Shown here one piece after another: positions 8,017-16,412 of a stretch of DNA of 64,000 nt. Every line of letters begins with the position of its first letter. Within the stretch, counting starts at the first letter, position 1. The stretch comes from Halomonas maura (lineage in GTDB: Bacteria; Pseudomonadota; Gammaproteobacteria; Pseudomonadales; Halomonadaceae), in contig NZ_JAUFPQ010000027.1 of assembly GCF_030409305.1 (NCBI RefSeq), forward strand, positions 29,150-93,149, read 5' to 3'. Below the pieces are notes generated by a model. That model searched no databases and was not told the origin of the DNA. It worked only from the letters and a program-made list of their open reading frames with translations. The position numbers and the translations under genes were made by a program.

Positions 8017-8952
8017 TTAGACGTCGGCCTGGAAGCCTCGTCGTTTCAGATACTCGAGACTCGCCGTGACATCGGCGAGGCTGCCATCGGCGTCGCGCGG
8101 ATCGCGCTCCTGCTCGATGGTGATGTAGCCCTGGTAGCCGATCTCGACGAGCCGCCGATAGATGGCGTCGTAGTCCACGACGCCCTGACCGATGGGGCAC
8201 ATCACGCCGCGGGCGCAGGCAGCGAAGAAGTCCACCTGCTCGGCCATGACCTCCTCGAAGACCGTCGGCGCGATGTCCTTGAAGTGCAGGTAGTCCGTGC
8301 GCCCGGCGTAGTCGCGGAGCCAGGCCACCGGGTCCATGCCGGAGTAGTAGAGGTGACCGGTATCCAGGCAGAGCCCGGCGGTCGTATAGGGGATGTCCGC
8401 CAGCAGGCGGCGTATCTCGTCGTCGAACTCGATATAGCCGCCGGCATGGGGGTGAATCATCGCGCGGATGCCATATTCGCGACTCGCCAGTTCGGCGATG
8501 GTGCGGATATGCGTCATCAGGGTGGCCCACCGGGCGTCGTTCAGGCGTGGCGCCCGGTCGGGATGACCCGCGTAGCGACTGCGCTCGGCATGCACGTGAT
8601 CGATCAGCACCAGGTAGGGCGCCGAATGGTGCTGGCCGGGCTCACGCGGCGGCGCCGGCAATCGGTTGAGGAAGGCGCAGATCTCATGGGTCTGCTGGAT
8701 CAGGTGGTCCCGGTTGGCCGGGTCGACCAGGTCGTCGAAGATGGTGCCGGCAACCACCTTCAGGCCACGCTCATCGAGGGCCTGACCGAGCACTGACACA
8801 TCGAGGGGCAGATAGCCGTAGGGGCCGAGCTCCACGCCCTGGTAGCCCGCCTCGGCGGCCTCGTCCAGGACCTTCCGCCAGGGCGGCAAATGAGGGTTGG
8901 TGACATCATCGACGCCCCAGCAGCAGGGTGCGCTGGCGATTCGCATGCTCAT
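8017..8952 (-). CDS. Sugar phosphate isomerase/epimerase-like TIM-barrel protein (IolE/IolI-like)
   Basis: A 311-residue AP-endonuclease-2-like TIM-barrel protein. Family landmarks are GYQGVELGPYGYLP near residue 37, MIHPHAGGYIE near 167, AGLCLDTGHLYYSGMD near 191, YLHFKDIAP near 221 and a C-terminal GYQGYITIEQERDP, where the glutamate is a usual metal ligand. The start is supported by GGAGG seven bases before the ATG. It is a distant relative of IolE at 857-1756 but not a duplicate. It heads the cluster with the Gfo/Idh/MocA oxidoreductase and the AraC regulator; together they look like a dehydrogenase plus isomerase or dehydratase route for another polyol. Exact reaction not known. Confidence 0.85.
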   Translation of the reverse strand: MSMRIASAPCCWGVDDVTNPHLPPWRKVLDEAAEAGYQGVELGPYGYLPLDVSVLGQALDERGLKVVAGTIFDDLVDPANRDHLIQQTHEICAFLNRLPAPPREPGQHHSAPYLVLIDHVHAERSRYAGHPDRAPRLNDARWATLMTHIRTIAELASREYGIRAMIHPHAGGYIEFDDEIRRLLADIPYTTAGLCLDTGHLYYSGMDPVAWLRDYAGRTDYLHFKDIAPTVFEEVMAEQVDFFAACARGVMCPIGQGVVDYDAIYRRLVEIGYQGYITIEQERDPRDADGSLADVTASLEYLKRRGFQADV

Positions 8953-9213
8953 GGGGGAGCCTCCGTTGTTGGGTATCGGCAGGCCTGGGCGGCGGCCCAG
9001 TCACCCACCATTACACCAGCGACACGGAAAGCAGGATTTCACTTTCTTGCGATTGTTGTTCCTCGACGGTCCACACCGCGACCCTTCATTGCGACCTTTT
9101 CGGGCCTGCGAGGCTGGGGGAAGGCCCATTTTTGGTGAATACTTTCAAATTCTTGCCCCTCCCAGCGCGGACACAGGCCGAATCCCCTTAGCTAGCCGAC
9201 ACGCATCGCTGCC

Positions 9214-9960
9214 TCACAGCAGGGCCTTGAGCATCAACTGTACGCCGACGATGGCCATGGCCAGGATCACCAGCCGATAGAACAGCACCTCGCTGACGCG
9301 ATGCTGCAGCCAGAGTCCGCTTCTCACCCCCAGCCAGGCCACCGGCACCAGCAGTGCGGAGGCCCAGAGGCTGGTCAGGTTGATCTCGCCGAGCCAGATA
9401 TAGGGTCCCAGCTTCATCAGGTTGACCGTCGCGAACAGCATCGCGCTGGTGGCGATGAAGGTTTCCTTGGGCAACCGCCGGGGAATCAGGTAGAGGTTGG
9501 CCGGCGGCGCCCCGGCATGGGCCAGGAAGCTGGTGAAGCCGCAGCCGGCCCCCGCCGGCAGGGCCCAGAAGGGCGCGATGGGCCGGCCGGCGGCCGGTCG
9601 AGCCACCATGTAGACGGCGAACAGCAGCGAGATCACGCCGAGCAGCAGGCGAACGCCATTCTCATCCAGACGCCCGATCAGCAGGGTGCCGATCACCACG
9701 CCGAGCGCCAGGCCCGGCGTCATCCGCCTGAGCTCGGCCCCGTCCTGTCGCCCCCACCACGCCTTGACCGTGAAGGCGTCCATGACCAGCAGCAGCGGCA
9801 GCAGCAGGCCGGCGGCCTCGATGGGGCCGATGGCCAGTGCCATGATCGGCACGGAGAGGCTGCCGAAGCCCCCGGCGAAGCCGCCCTTGGAGACGCCGGT
9901 CAGATAGGTGGAGAGCAGGATCAGCGTCCAGGCGATCCAGGTGTAGTCGGGTAACATCAT
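9214..9960 (-). CDS. TauE/SafE-family membrane exporter (sulfite/sulfoacetate exporter family)
   Basis: A 248-residue protein with about eight hydrophobic segments. The N-terminal LLSTYLTGVSKGGFAGGFGSL and the second-half GFTSFLAHAGAPPANLYL are the two characteristic repeat motifs of the TauE/SafE family. AGGA precedes two adjacent ATG codons. Family members export sulfite, sulfoacetate or other organic anions, but many have no known substrate. It is 261 bp upstream of the isomerase-like gene on the same strand and may be a separate unit. No sulfonate genes are nearby, so the substrate is unassigned. Confidence 0.85.
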   Translation of the reverse strand: MMLPDYTWIAWTLILLSTYLTGVSKGGFAGGFGSLSVPIMALAIGPIEAAGLLLPLLLVMDAFTVKAWWGRQDGAELRRMTPGLALGVVIGTLLIGRLDENGVRLLLGVISLLFAVYMVARPAAGRPIAPFWALPAGAGCGFTSFLAHAGAPPANLYLIPRRLPKETFIATSAMLFATVNLMKLGPYIWLGEINLTSLWASALLVPVAWLGVRSGLWLQHRVSEVLFYRLVILAMAIVGVQLMLKALL

Positions 9961-10291
9961 GTCTTCCTGACGTGCGTCGCTCGAGACCAGCCACTCGATG
10001 CCGGCAATCCGCCCGCGATCCGCCTGGCGGAACGGCGCCTTACGTCGACCGACGAGCCCACTCGGCCCTCCCCGCCGACACCAACGACGTCGCCACGCAG
10101 AGATGACGGCCTTGGCTAGGGGGTGGCGCGTTCCTCAAGGACCGGGGATGACATCGACCGCTCTGGCGGGCAGGGGTAGAGCCAGGTCGCCGGCAACGCG
10201 GCGCTCGCGATGGGGTGCCGCGGCGCCTTCTCGTGGCAGGCACCAAGGCTGGCGGGTAAGCGCCAGCCGAGGTCATCACCGGGGAGGGAGA
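9961..10291. other. Intergenic region, nothing recognised
   Basis: The 331 bp between the TauE-type gene and the small lipoprotein gene contain short open frames on both strands, but none has a ribosome site or a recognisable product. I see no clear promoter or strong hairpin. Confidence 0.6.
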
Positions 10292-10468
10292 TCAGCAATT
10301 GCCCTTCTTGGCCTGGCCCGGCGGGCAGAAACCGCCGCCGCCACCGTGACCATGACCGTCGTCATCGAGGATGACCAGGGGCTCGGTGGAAATCCGCGCG
10401 GGATCGTAGCTGCACCCCGCCAGTCCCACCAGGACGGCGACACTCAACAACAGGAACATCGGACGCAT
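10292..10468 (-). CDS. Small lipoprotein with a His/Gly-rich, CPPGQAKKG-type tail
   Basis: A 58-residue product. The N-terminus MRPMFLLLSVAVLVG is a lipoprotein signal peptide with the lipobox LAGC, so the mature protein would be only about 37 residues anchored by Cys22. The mature part ends in DDDGHGHGGGGGFCPPGQ followed by AKKGNC, a histidine- and glycine-rich segment with a FCPPGQAKKG motif that recurs in small envelope proteins of unknown role. The start was chosen over an ATG five codons upstream because GGAG stands eight bases before this one. Metal binding is conceivable from the Asp/His stretch but unproven. Confidence 0.7.
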   Translation of the reverse strand: MRPMFLLLSVAVLVGLAGCSYDPARISTEPLVILDDDGHGHGGGGGFCPPGQAKKGNC

Positions 10469-10866
10469 CGTGTTCTCCAGCAATGACTTGAGCCCTGCAT
10501 CCTAGCAAGTCATGGCCTGGAGTCCATTAGTGAATGCCTGGGGATGCCGGACCGCGACGCTCCGGTAAGCGAAGCGCCGGGAGTCACGCCCTCCCCTGAC
10601 GAGACCGGGAGCGACAAGGGGCTCCCGGCCTCGTCCGTCGCGGTGGGCGAGGAGATCAGCCGATATGGGCGACGATGGCGTCGCACGGGAGGTCCAGTAC
10701 GCGAGGACTTCCCGGATGAAGACGGGCTGTGGTGCGGTCACGATCGACTGCAGTCAAACGTATGTTCCGACTCCGCCCGCTTCCGCCTGCAGCGGGCCGA
10801 CACCATTCGCCTTTCGGCGACGCCATTGCGATACTGATGACGAACCCTCGAATGGAGGTCACCCCG
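10469..10866. other. Intergenic region between two divergent small genes
   Basis: These 398 bp hold no supported gene. A hairpin with arms CCGGGAGC and GCTCCCGG lies near 10604-10630, without a T-tract. The 50 bases before 10867 presumably hold the start signals of the downstream gene. Open frames on both strands here look like random G+C-rich frames. Confidence 0.55.
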
Positions 10867-11115
10867 GTGCGGCAATACGAGAAGACCATCATCGCCTTCG
10901 ACGAACAGGGCAACGAGTACGTCATCGACCAGTACCACGACATCAAGGATATCGATACCCTGCAGCATGGTGGGGCGATCAATCGCGGCCTGCCCGCCTT
11001 CAAGACCCGTGACGGCCATGAGGTCACCCTGCTCGGGCCGGGCGAGTTCTCGGTGGTGGTGCCCGGCGAGGAGGACGGCGTGAAGGTCTGGACACACGAT
11101 CCCGAACACGTGTGA
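10867..11115 (+). CDS. Conserved small hypothetical protein (GTG start)
   Basis: An 82-residue acidic soluble protein beginning MRQYEKTIIAFDEQGNEYVI and ending in VKVWTHDPEHV. A GTG at 10867 is preferred as start because a perfect GGAGG lies eight bases upstream; the in-frame ATG codons at 10837 and 10852 have no ribosome site, and the second overlaps the GGAGG itself. I do not recognise a named domain. The pattern of alternating charged and beta-prone segments suggests a small beta-rich protein. It is followed about 110 bp later by another small envelope lipoprotein. Confidence 0.6.
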   Translation: MRQYEKTIIAFDEQGNEYVIDQYHDIKDIDTLQHGGAINRGLPAFKTRDGHEVTLLGPGEFSVVVPGEEDGVKVWTHDPEHV

Positions 11116-11224
11116 TACTGCACGGCAATGTCCCTTGATGGCGGCACCGGACGTTACCGGTCGGCCGACGACGGCATCCGGCCGTCACCGCCATCGACAC
11201 TCACGCTTTCCCCGGAGACATGCC

Positions 11225-11422
11225 ATGCCCCGCCCCCATCGCGTCCTCCTGCTGGCGACGCTGCTGCTGACCGCGACCGCCGCTGGCTGCACGACCTACA
11301 CCTGGCCCGACGGCAGCCGCGAGACGGTGTGGGGCGTGCCCGCCGAGGACGAGACCAAGACGCGCGAGGAGCGGCAGGCCGAGGGCGTGCGCTACCGGGT
11401 GCCCGGCGAGATCCCCGAGTAG
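11225..11422 (+). CDS. Small putative lipoprotein
   Basis: A 65-residue product with a typical signal: basic MPRPHR, hydrophobic VLLLATLLLTATA and the lipobox TAAGC, giving a mature protein of about 44 residues starting at Cys22. The mature part (TYTWPDGSRETVWGVPAEDE and a charged tail) is unlike any family I can name. GGAG lies eight bases before the chosen ATG. It converges with the oxidase subunit IV gene, only four bases separating the two stop codons. Confidence 0.7.
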   Translation: MPRPHRVLLLATLLLTATAAGCTTYTWPDGSRETVWGVPAEDETKTREERQAEGVRYRVPGEIPE

Positions 11423-11426
11423 CGAC

Positions 11427-11744
11427 TCACGGGCCGAAATAGGCCAGCCGACTCAGCAGGACGTGGTTGCCCTCGATGGCCATCAGCAGCATCAGGAAAA
11501 CCAGCACGCCTGGCGGCACCAGCACGACGCAGATGATCGCCAGGCGCTCCCAGACCATGTGCATGAACACCGCGATGATCAGGCCGGCCTTCAGCAGCAT
11601 GAACAGGGTGATCAGGGTCCAGCGCAGGTAGCTCTCCAGGCCGACGACGTCCACCAGATAGGAGCCCACGCTGAGCACGAACAGCAGGAACCAGACCCAC
11701 AGATAGATCCCGATGGGATGTTGCTGTGTCTCGCCATGTGCCAT
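11427..11744 (-). CDS. Cytochrome c oxidase subunit IV (prokaryotic type)
   Basis: A 105-residue membrane protein with three hydrophobic segments (residues ~11-31, ~43-62 and ~68-90), matching the small prokaryotic subunit IV (CtaF/CyoD-like) family, including MHMVWERLAI after the second helix. GGGGGAGG precedes the ATG. It is the last gene of the reverse-strand oxidase operon, 20 bp after subunit III, and presumably stabilises the haem-copper core. Confidence 0.85.
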   Translation of the reverse strand: MAHGETQQHPIGIYLWVWFLLFVLSVGSYLVDVVGLESYLRWTLITLFMLLKAGLIIAVFMHMVWERLAIICVVLVPPGVLVFLMLLMAIEGNHVLLSRLAYFGP

Positions 11745-11764
11745 GTCTGCCTCCCCCGCGCCGC

Positions 11765-12472
11765 CTACCAGAGGTAGAAGAACGCGAAGATGAACACCCA
11801 TACCAGGTCGACGAAGTGCCAGTACAGGCCCAGCGTCTCGACCATCTCGTAGCGTCCCCGACGACGGGTCAGGAAGCCGGGGTGGCCCGCCGCCAGGGAA
11901 CCACGCATCACCTTCACCGCCATGATGATCAGGAAGAGCACCCCGATGCTGACATGGGTGCCATGGAAGCCGGTGATCAGGAAGAAGGCGGCACCGAACT
12001 GCTCCGCCCCCCAGGGGTTGGACCAGGGCCGGACACCCTCGCCGATCAGCTTGGTCCACTCGAAGGCCTGCATGCCGACGAAGGACGCCCCGAGCAGCGC
12101 CGTCAGGATCAGCAGCCCCCCGGTGGCCAGGCGCCGCTGTTCGTAGCCGAACTTGACGGCCAGGGCCATGGTCCCGCTGCTGCTGATCAGGATGAAGGTC
12201 ATGATCGCGATCAACAGCAACGGCACGTGCCGCCCACCGAGCTCGAGCGCGAAGACGTCGCTCGCGTTCGGCCAGGCCACCGTCGTGGTGATCCGCACCT
12301 GCATGTAACCGACCAGGAAGCAGGCGAAGATGAAGATGTCGCTGAGCAGGAACAGCCACATCATCGCCTTGCTCCATGGCACGTTCTTGAAGGCACGCTG
12401 ATCGGAGGCCAGGTCCGTGACCAGCCCTCGCAGGCCGGGCTCCAGGGTCGGACCTCGAGTCGTCTCCACCAT
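11765..12472 (-). CDS. ctaE: Cytochrome c oxidase subunit III
   Basis: A 235-residue integral membrane protein with the conserved elements of haem-copper oxidase subunit III: FLLSDIFIFACFLVGYM, GMQAFEW with the conserved glutamate, TGFHGTHVSIGVLFL and the C-terminal YWHFVDLVWVFIFAFFYLW. GGGAGG precedes the ATG. It lies between a shorter subunit III-like gene upstream and subunit IV downstream. This copy has all the usual hallmarks and is likely the genuine subunit III of the complex. Confidence 0.92.
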   Translation of the reverse strand: MVETTRGPTLEPGLRGLVTDLASDQRAFKNVPWSKAMMWLFLLSDIFIFACFLVGYMQVRITTTVAWPNASDVFALELGGRHVPLLLIAIMTFILISSSGTMALAVKFGYEQRRLATGGLLILTALLGASFVGMQAFEWTKLIGEGVRPWSNPWGAEQFGAAFFLITGFHGTHVSIGVLFLIIMAVKVMRGSLAAGHPGFLTRRRGRYEMVETLGLYWHFVDLVWVFIFAFFYLW

Positions 12473-12487
12473 GGTGTCGTCCTCCCC

Positions 12488-13147
12488 TCAGGTCGCCAGC
12501 ACCAGGCCGAGGATCACGACCCAGACCAGCAACAGGAAATGCCAATAGAGCGCGCAAAGCTCGATGCTGGGGCGCAGCTGTGCGGCCGGCACCCCGCTCC
12601 GCGCACGCACCAGCACCCGCCCCCAGGCGACCAGGCCGCCCAGCAGGTGCAGCGCATGCAGGACCGTCAGCAGGTAGAAGAAGGCATTGGCCGGGTTGGC
12701 CGATAGGTAATAGCCGGCGGCCTCGAGTTGCCCCCAGGCGACGCCCTGGCCGGCCACGAAGGCGAGCGTCAGCCCGCCTCCCGCCAGCAGAGCCCGCCTC
12801 AGCCGCCCCTCCTGCCCGTGTCCGGCGGCCCGCCAGGCGCGCTGCAGGGCCAGGCTGGCCAGCACCAGCAGGGCGCTGTTGAGCCATAGAACCCCCGGCA
12901 CCGCCAGGGAACGCCAGTCGGTGCCCATCTCCCGTCGCATCAGGTAAGCGCTGATCGTCAACGAGAACACGGAGGTCACCACCGCCAGGAACACTCCCAG
13001 GCCGGTGCGTGGCGCGGTCATCGGGGCCGGCACGCTGCGCCCGGGCCCCGACTCGGCCACCCAGGGCCGCACATGCAGCGACTGACGGAACAGCCAGAGG
13101 GCGATCCCCGCCATCAATGCCGCCATCAGCACCAGGGAGACGGTCAT
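12488..13147 (-). CDS. Second cytochrome c oxidase subunit III-like protein
   Basis: A 219-residue membrane protein. The C-terminal half aligns by eye with subunit III: VTSVFSLTISAYLMRREMG, a VLHALHLLGGLVAW segment in place of the usual HGTHVSIG, and the closing LCALYWHFLLLVWVVILGLVL. The conserved glutamate of the GMQAFEW region is replaced by QGVAWGQLEAAG. Its start codon overlaps the stop of subunit I by four bases, so it is translationally coupled. It sits directly before the canonical subunit III, making this an operon with two paralogues; whether both enter one complex is unknown. Confidence 0.85.
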   Translation of the reverse strand: MTVSLVLMAALMAGIALWLFRQSLHVRPWVAESGPGRSVPAPMTAPRTGLGVFLAVVTSVFSLTISAYLMRREMGTDWRSLAVPGVLWLNSALLVLASLALQRAWRAAGHGQEGRLRRALLAGGGLTLAFVAGQGVAWGQLEAAGYYLSANPANAFFYLLTVLHALHLLGGLVAWGRVLVRARSGVPAAQLRPSIELCALYWHFLLLVWVVILGLVLAT

Positions 13148-14934
13148 GACCCGCCTCCCCGCCCCACGGGGGCCTCACGCTCCACGGCCTCGGGCGGCAC
13201 GTTCTGCGGGATGAAGTCCGCCTTCACGCCGGGAACGCTGTAGTCATAGGGCCAGCGATAGACCACCGGCAGCTCCTCGCCGAAGTTGCCGTGGCGCGGC
13301 GGGGTGTGCGGCGTCTGCCACTCGAGGGTGGTGGCCCGCCAGGGGTTGGGGCCCGCCTCGCGTCCCCGGAAGTAGCTCCAGGCCAGGTTGTACAGGAACA
13401 GCAACTGGGCCAGGGCCACCACGAAGGCCGCTATGGTGATGAAGGCGTTCAGGCTCTGGACCGAGTCGGAGACGAAGGCGGTCTCGCCGTAGGCATAGTA
13501 ACGCCGCGGCACCCCCTGCAGCCCCATGAAATGCATGGGGTAGTAGATGGCATAGGTGCCCAGGAAGGTCATCCAGAAGTGGATCTTGCCGAGCGTCGTG
13601 TCGAGAAGGCGGCCGGTCACCTTGGGATACCAGTGGTAGATGGCACCGAAGATCACCAGGACCGGGGCCACCGCCATTACCATGTGGAAGTGGCCGACCA
13701 CGAAGTAGGTGTCCGACAGCGGCACGTCCACGGTGACGTTGCCGAGGAACAGTCCGCTGAGGCCACCATTGACGAAGGTGAACAGGAAACCGATGGCAAA
13801 CAGCATGGGCAAGGTGAGATGGATGTTGCCCCGCCACAGGGTCAGCACCCAGTTGTAGACCTTGATCGCCGTGGGCACGGCGATCACCAGCGTCGTGGTC
13901 GCGAACAGGAAGCCGAAATAGGGGCTCATGCCACTGACGTACATGTGGTGCGCCCAGACCACGAAGCTCAGCGCGCCGATGATGATGATCGCCCAGACCA
14001 TCATGCGATAGCCGAAGATGTTCTTGCGGGCATGCACGGCGATCAGGTCCGAGACGATGCCGAAGGCCGGCAGGGCGACGATATAGACCTCGGGATGACC
14101 GAAGAACCAGAACAGGTGCTGGAACAGCAGCGGGCTGCCGCCGCGGTGCTCGCCGCCCTCGCCCATCGACAGCATCTCCGGCATGAAGAAGCTGGTGCCC
14201 AGCAGACGGTCGAGGAGCATCATCAGCACCGCCACCAGCAGGGCCGGGAAGGCCAGCAGGGCCATCACCGTGGCCATGAAGATCCCCCACACCGTCAACG
14301 GCAGGCGCATCAGGGTCATGCCTCGGGCCCGCCCCTGGAGCACGGTCACCACATAGTTCAGCCCCCCCATCGTGAAGCCGATGATGAACACCGCCAGCGA
14401 CACCAGCATCAGGATGATGCCGGCGTCGGCCCCCGGCGTGCCCGGGGTGATCGACTGAGGCGGGTACAGCGTCCAGCCGGCGCCGGAACTGCCACCGCCC
14501 ACGAAGAAGCCGGCCACCAGGATCAGTACCGACGCCAGGTAGACCCAGTAACTGAGCATGTTGAGGTACGGAAAGGCCATGTCCCGGGCGCCACACATCA
14601 ACGGGATCAGGTAGTTGCCGAAGCCCCCCAGGAAGATCGCCGTGAGCAGGTAGACCACCATGATCATGCCGTGCATGGTCACGTACTGCAGGTAACTGCC
14701 CGGGTCGATCAGCGCGAGACTGTTGGGAAAGCCCAGTTGCAGGCGCATCAGCAGCGACAGCACCAGGGCCACCAGGCCGATGGCGGTGGCGGTGAGCGCG
14801 TACTGCACGGCGATGACCTTGGCGTCCTGGCTCCAGATGTACTTGCCGAGGAAGGTCCTGGGATGGACCAGTTCCATCTCCTCGACCTCGGCCGGCGGAG
14901 CGTGGGAGCTGGCATCGTATTCGCGTTCGCCCAT
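13144..14934 (-). CDS. ctaD: Cytochrome c oxidase subunit I (A-type haem-copper oxidase)
   Basis: A 596-residue, twelve-helix catalytic subunit holding haem a and the haem a3-CuB centre that reduces O2. Visible ligand and proton-path motifs are YVTMHGMIMV (haem a His), WFFGHPEVYI (CuB His, cross-linked Tyr and the A-type Glu), WAHHMYVSG (CuB His pair), AIKVYNW (K-channel Lys), GARDMAFP (D-channel Asp) and VGHFHMVMA (haem ligands). These mark it as an A1-type oxidase rather than cbb3. The ATG follows the subunit II stop by three bases. The long C-terminal hydrophilic tail is normal for bacterial subunit I of this type. Confidence 0.95.
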   Translation of the reverse strand: MGEREYDASSHAPPAEVEEMELVHPRTFLGKYIWSQDAKVIAVQYALTATAIGLVALVLSLLMRLQLGFPNSLALIDPGSYLQYVTMHGMIMVVYLLTAIFLGGFGNYLIPLMCGARDMAFPYLNMLSYWVYLASVLILVAGFFVGGGSSGAGWTLYPPQSITPGTPGADAGIILMLVSLAVFIIGFTMGGLNYVVTVLQGRARGMTLMRLPLTVWGIFMATVMALLAFPALLVAVLMMLLDRLLGTSFFMPEMLSMGEGGEHRGGSPLLFQHLFWFFGHPEVYIVALPAFGIVSDLIAVHARKNIFGYRMMVWAIIIIGALSFVVWAHHMYVSGMSPYFGFLFATTTLVIAVPTAIKVYNWVLTLWRGNIHLTLPMLFAIGFLFTFVNGGLSGLFLGNVTVDVPLSDTYFVVGHFHMVMAVAPVLVIFGAIYHWYPKVTGRLLDTTLGKIHFWMTFLGTYAIYYPMHFMGLQGVPRRYYAYGETAFVSDSVQSLNAFITIAAFVVALAQLLFLYNLAWSYFRGREAGPNPWRATTLEWQTPHTPPRHGNFGEELPVVYRWPYDYSVPGVKADFIPQNVPPEAVEREAPVGRGGGS

Positions 14935-14937
14935 GGT

Positions 14938-16302
14938 TCATTCCTCCGTGGCCAGGCCACCGATGTAGGCCACCACGCTGCGCACGGCGGCGTCATCCAC
15001 CAGCACCTGGGCCATGTCGACCATCTGGTTGCCATAGGCATCCTGGGGATGCCGCCCGCGGATGCCGGCGCGGAAGTGCTCGAGCTGACGCACCAGGTAC
15101 CAGTCGCTCATGCCCGCCAGGCGCGGCGCGCGATAGGCTGCCCGCCCCCGCCCCTGGGGACCGTGGCAGGTAGCACAGCTTCGGTAGAGCCGCTCTCCCA
15201 GCCGCCGATCGCCCTCGACGGTCGCGGCGGTGGGCGCCAGCGGCAGGGTCTCGATATAGGCGGCCAGGTCGCGGATCGCCGCCTCGTCCGGCAGGGACTG
15301 GGCGAAGGGCCGCATCTGCCGACCAAAGTCGTCACCCTCCCGGGTGCCGCGGGCGCCGACGCGGAAGTTGTGCAGCTGGCGGCGCAGGTATCTGGCATCC
15401 AGGCCGGCGAGGCGTGGCGCGTTGGTGGCTTGCTGGCCCTGCCCCCGGGGCCCGTGGCAGGCCTGGCAGGCCGCATAGTGCGCCTGGCCCGCCTCGGGAT
15501 TGCCCGGCCCCCGGGCGATCCGCTCGCCATGGGTGGGTTGCTCGGCCAGCCAGGCGTCGAAGCGCTGCGGCTCGACCACCTGGACGCGGGCGCGCATGGC
15601 GAAGTGCGCGATGCCGCACAGCTCGGCGCACACCGCCTGGAACTCGCCGGTACGCGTGGGGGTGAACCAGAAGGAGGTGACCTGGCCCGGGACCGCATCC
15701 ATCTTGGCGCGGAACGCCGGCACCTTGAAGTTGTGCAGCGCATCCTTGGAACGCAGCAGCACCCGCACCGGGCGGTCGACGGGCAACAGCACAGCGGGAT
15801 GATCCACCAGCACATCGTCCTGGCCATGCGGGTCATCGGCCACGAGGCCGAAGGGATTGGCCACATCGATCAGCGCATTGCGGGCGTCGCCGAAGACACC
15901 GTCCCGGCCCGGGAAACGAAAGCTCCAATGCCACTGCTGGCCGACCACCTCCACCTCGTGGGCATCGTCCGGAGCACGCACGAAATCGCCCCACACGAAG
16001 AGCCCGGGGGCCAGCAGGGCAGCGATGCCCAGGGTGGTGATGCCGGTCAGCCAGAGTTCGAGCCGCTTGTTCTCCGGCTCGTAGAGGGCGCGCCGGTGGT
16101 GCTGGTGGCGATAGCGGATCAGGGCGACGGCCATGAACAGGGAAATGGCCAGGAAGACCACGCCGGTCACCCAGAAGGTGATGATGATGGTGTCATCGAT
16201 GGCGCCCCAGTTGGAGGCCAGGGGGGTGAGGTGCCAGGGGCTGAGGAAATAGAACAGTACCGAGCCCCCGGCCAGAACGATCAGTGCAATCGCGATAGCC
16301 AT
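14938..16302 (-). CDS. ctaC: Cytochrome c oxidase subunit II fused to two cytochrome c domains
   Basis: A 454-residue subunit II. Hydrophobic segments lie at about 3-20, 38-62 and 82-105. The CuA domain has His190 and CAELCGIAHFAM with Cys225, Cys229, His233 and Met236. It is followed by two haem c domains with CQACH at 279-283 and CATCH at 376-380; likely axial methionines are Met330 and Met427. Ordinary caa3 enzymes have one such domain. The start at 16302 is chosen because GGGGAGGGG lies upstream; an in-frame start 14 codons earlier has none. It is the first gene of the operon II-I-III-like-III-IV and would receive electrons from soluble cytochromes and pass them to CuA. Confidence 0.93.
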   Translation of the reverse strand: MAIAIALIVLAGGSVLFYFLSPWHLTPLASNWGAIDDTIIITFWVTGVVFLAISLFMAVALIRYRHQHHRRALYEPENKRLELWLTGITTLGIAALLAPGLFVWGDFVRAPDDAHEVEVVGQQWHWSFRFPGRDGVFGDARNALIDVANPFGLVADDPHGQDDVLVDHPAVLLPVDRPVRVLLRSKDALHNFKVPAFRAKMDAVPGQVTSFWFTPTRTGEFQAVCAELCGIAHFAMRARVQVVEPQRFDAWLAEQPTHGERIARGPGNPEAGQAHYAACQACHGPRGQGQQATNAPRLAGLDARYLRRQLHNFRVGARGTREGDDFGRQMRPFAQSLPDEAAIRDLAAYIETLPLAPTAATVEGDRRLGERLYRSCATCHGPQGRGRAAYRAPRLAGMSDWYLVRQLEHFRAGIRGRHPQDAYGNQMVDMAQVLVDDAAVRSVVAYIGGLATEE

Positions 16303-16412
16303 GGACGGCCCCTCCCCGCATGCCATGCCGAGACGGCCCGGCATGCGTACTAGTCACTCTAGTGACTCGGCGGGGAGCCCGCCACTCTCGGCGCGGCTGG
16401 CCAACCAGGGTC

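Noticed and set aside
9136..9147. TGAATACTTTCA inverted repeat upstream of the isomerase-like gene
   Set aside because: It shares GAATACTT with one of the iol-type sites but does not fit GGAA-N6-TTCC and occurs alone, so I do not call it an operator.
9998..10486. A 162-codon forward open frame
   Set aside because: It has no ribosome site or recognisable domain and is antisense to a small lipoprotein with a clear signal peptide.
10544..10837. Forward and reverse frames in the 10469-10866 spacer
   Set aside because: Neither shows a start signal, signal peptide or family motif.
13291..16353. A 1020-codon open frame on the forward strand
   Set aside because: It runs antisense through the oxidase operon; its translation is a His/Gln/Gly-rich string with no family signature, a side effect of high G+C third positions. 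The reverse-strand frames encode clear oxidase subunits.
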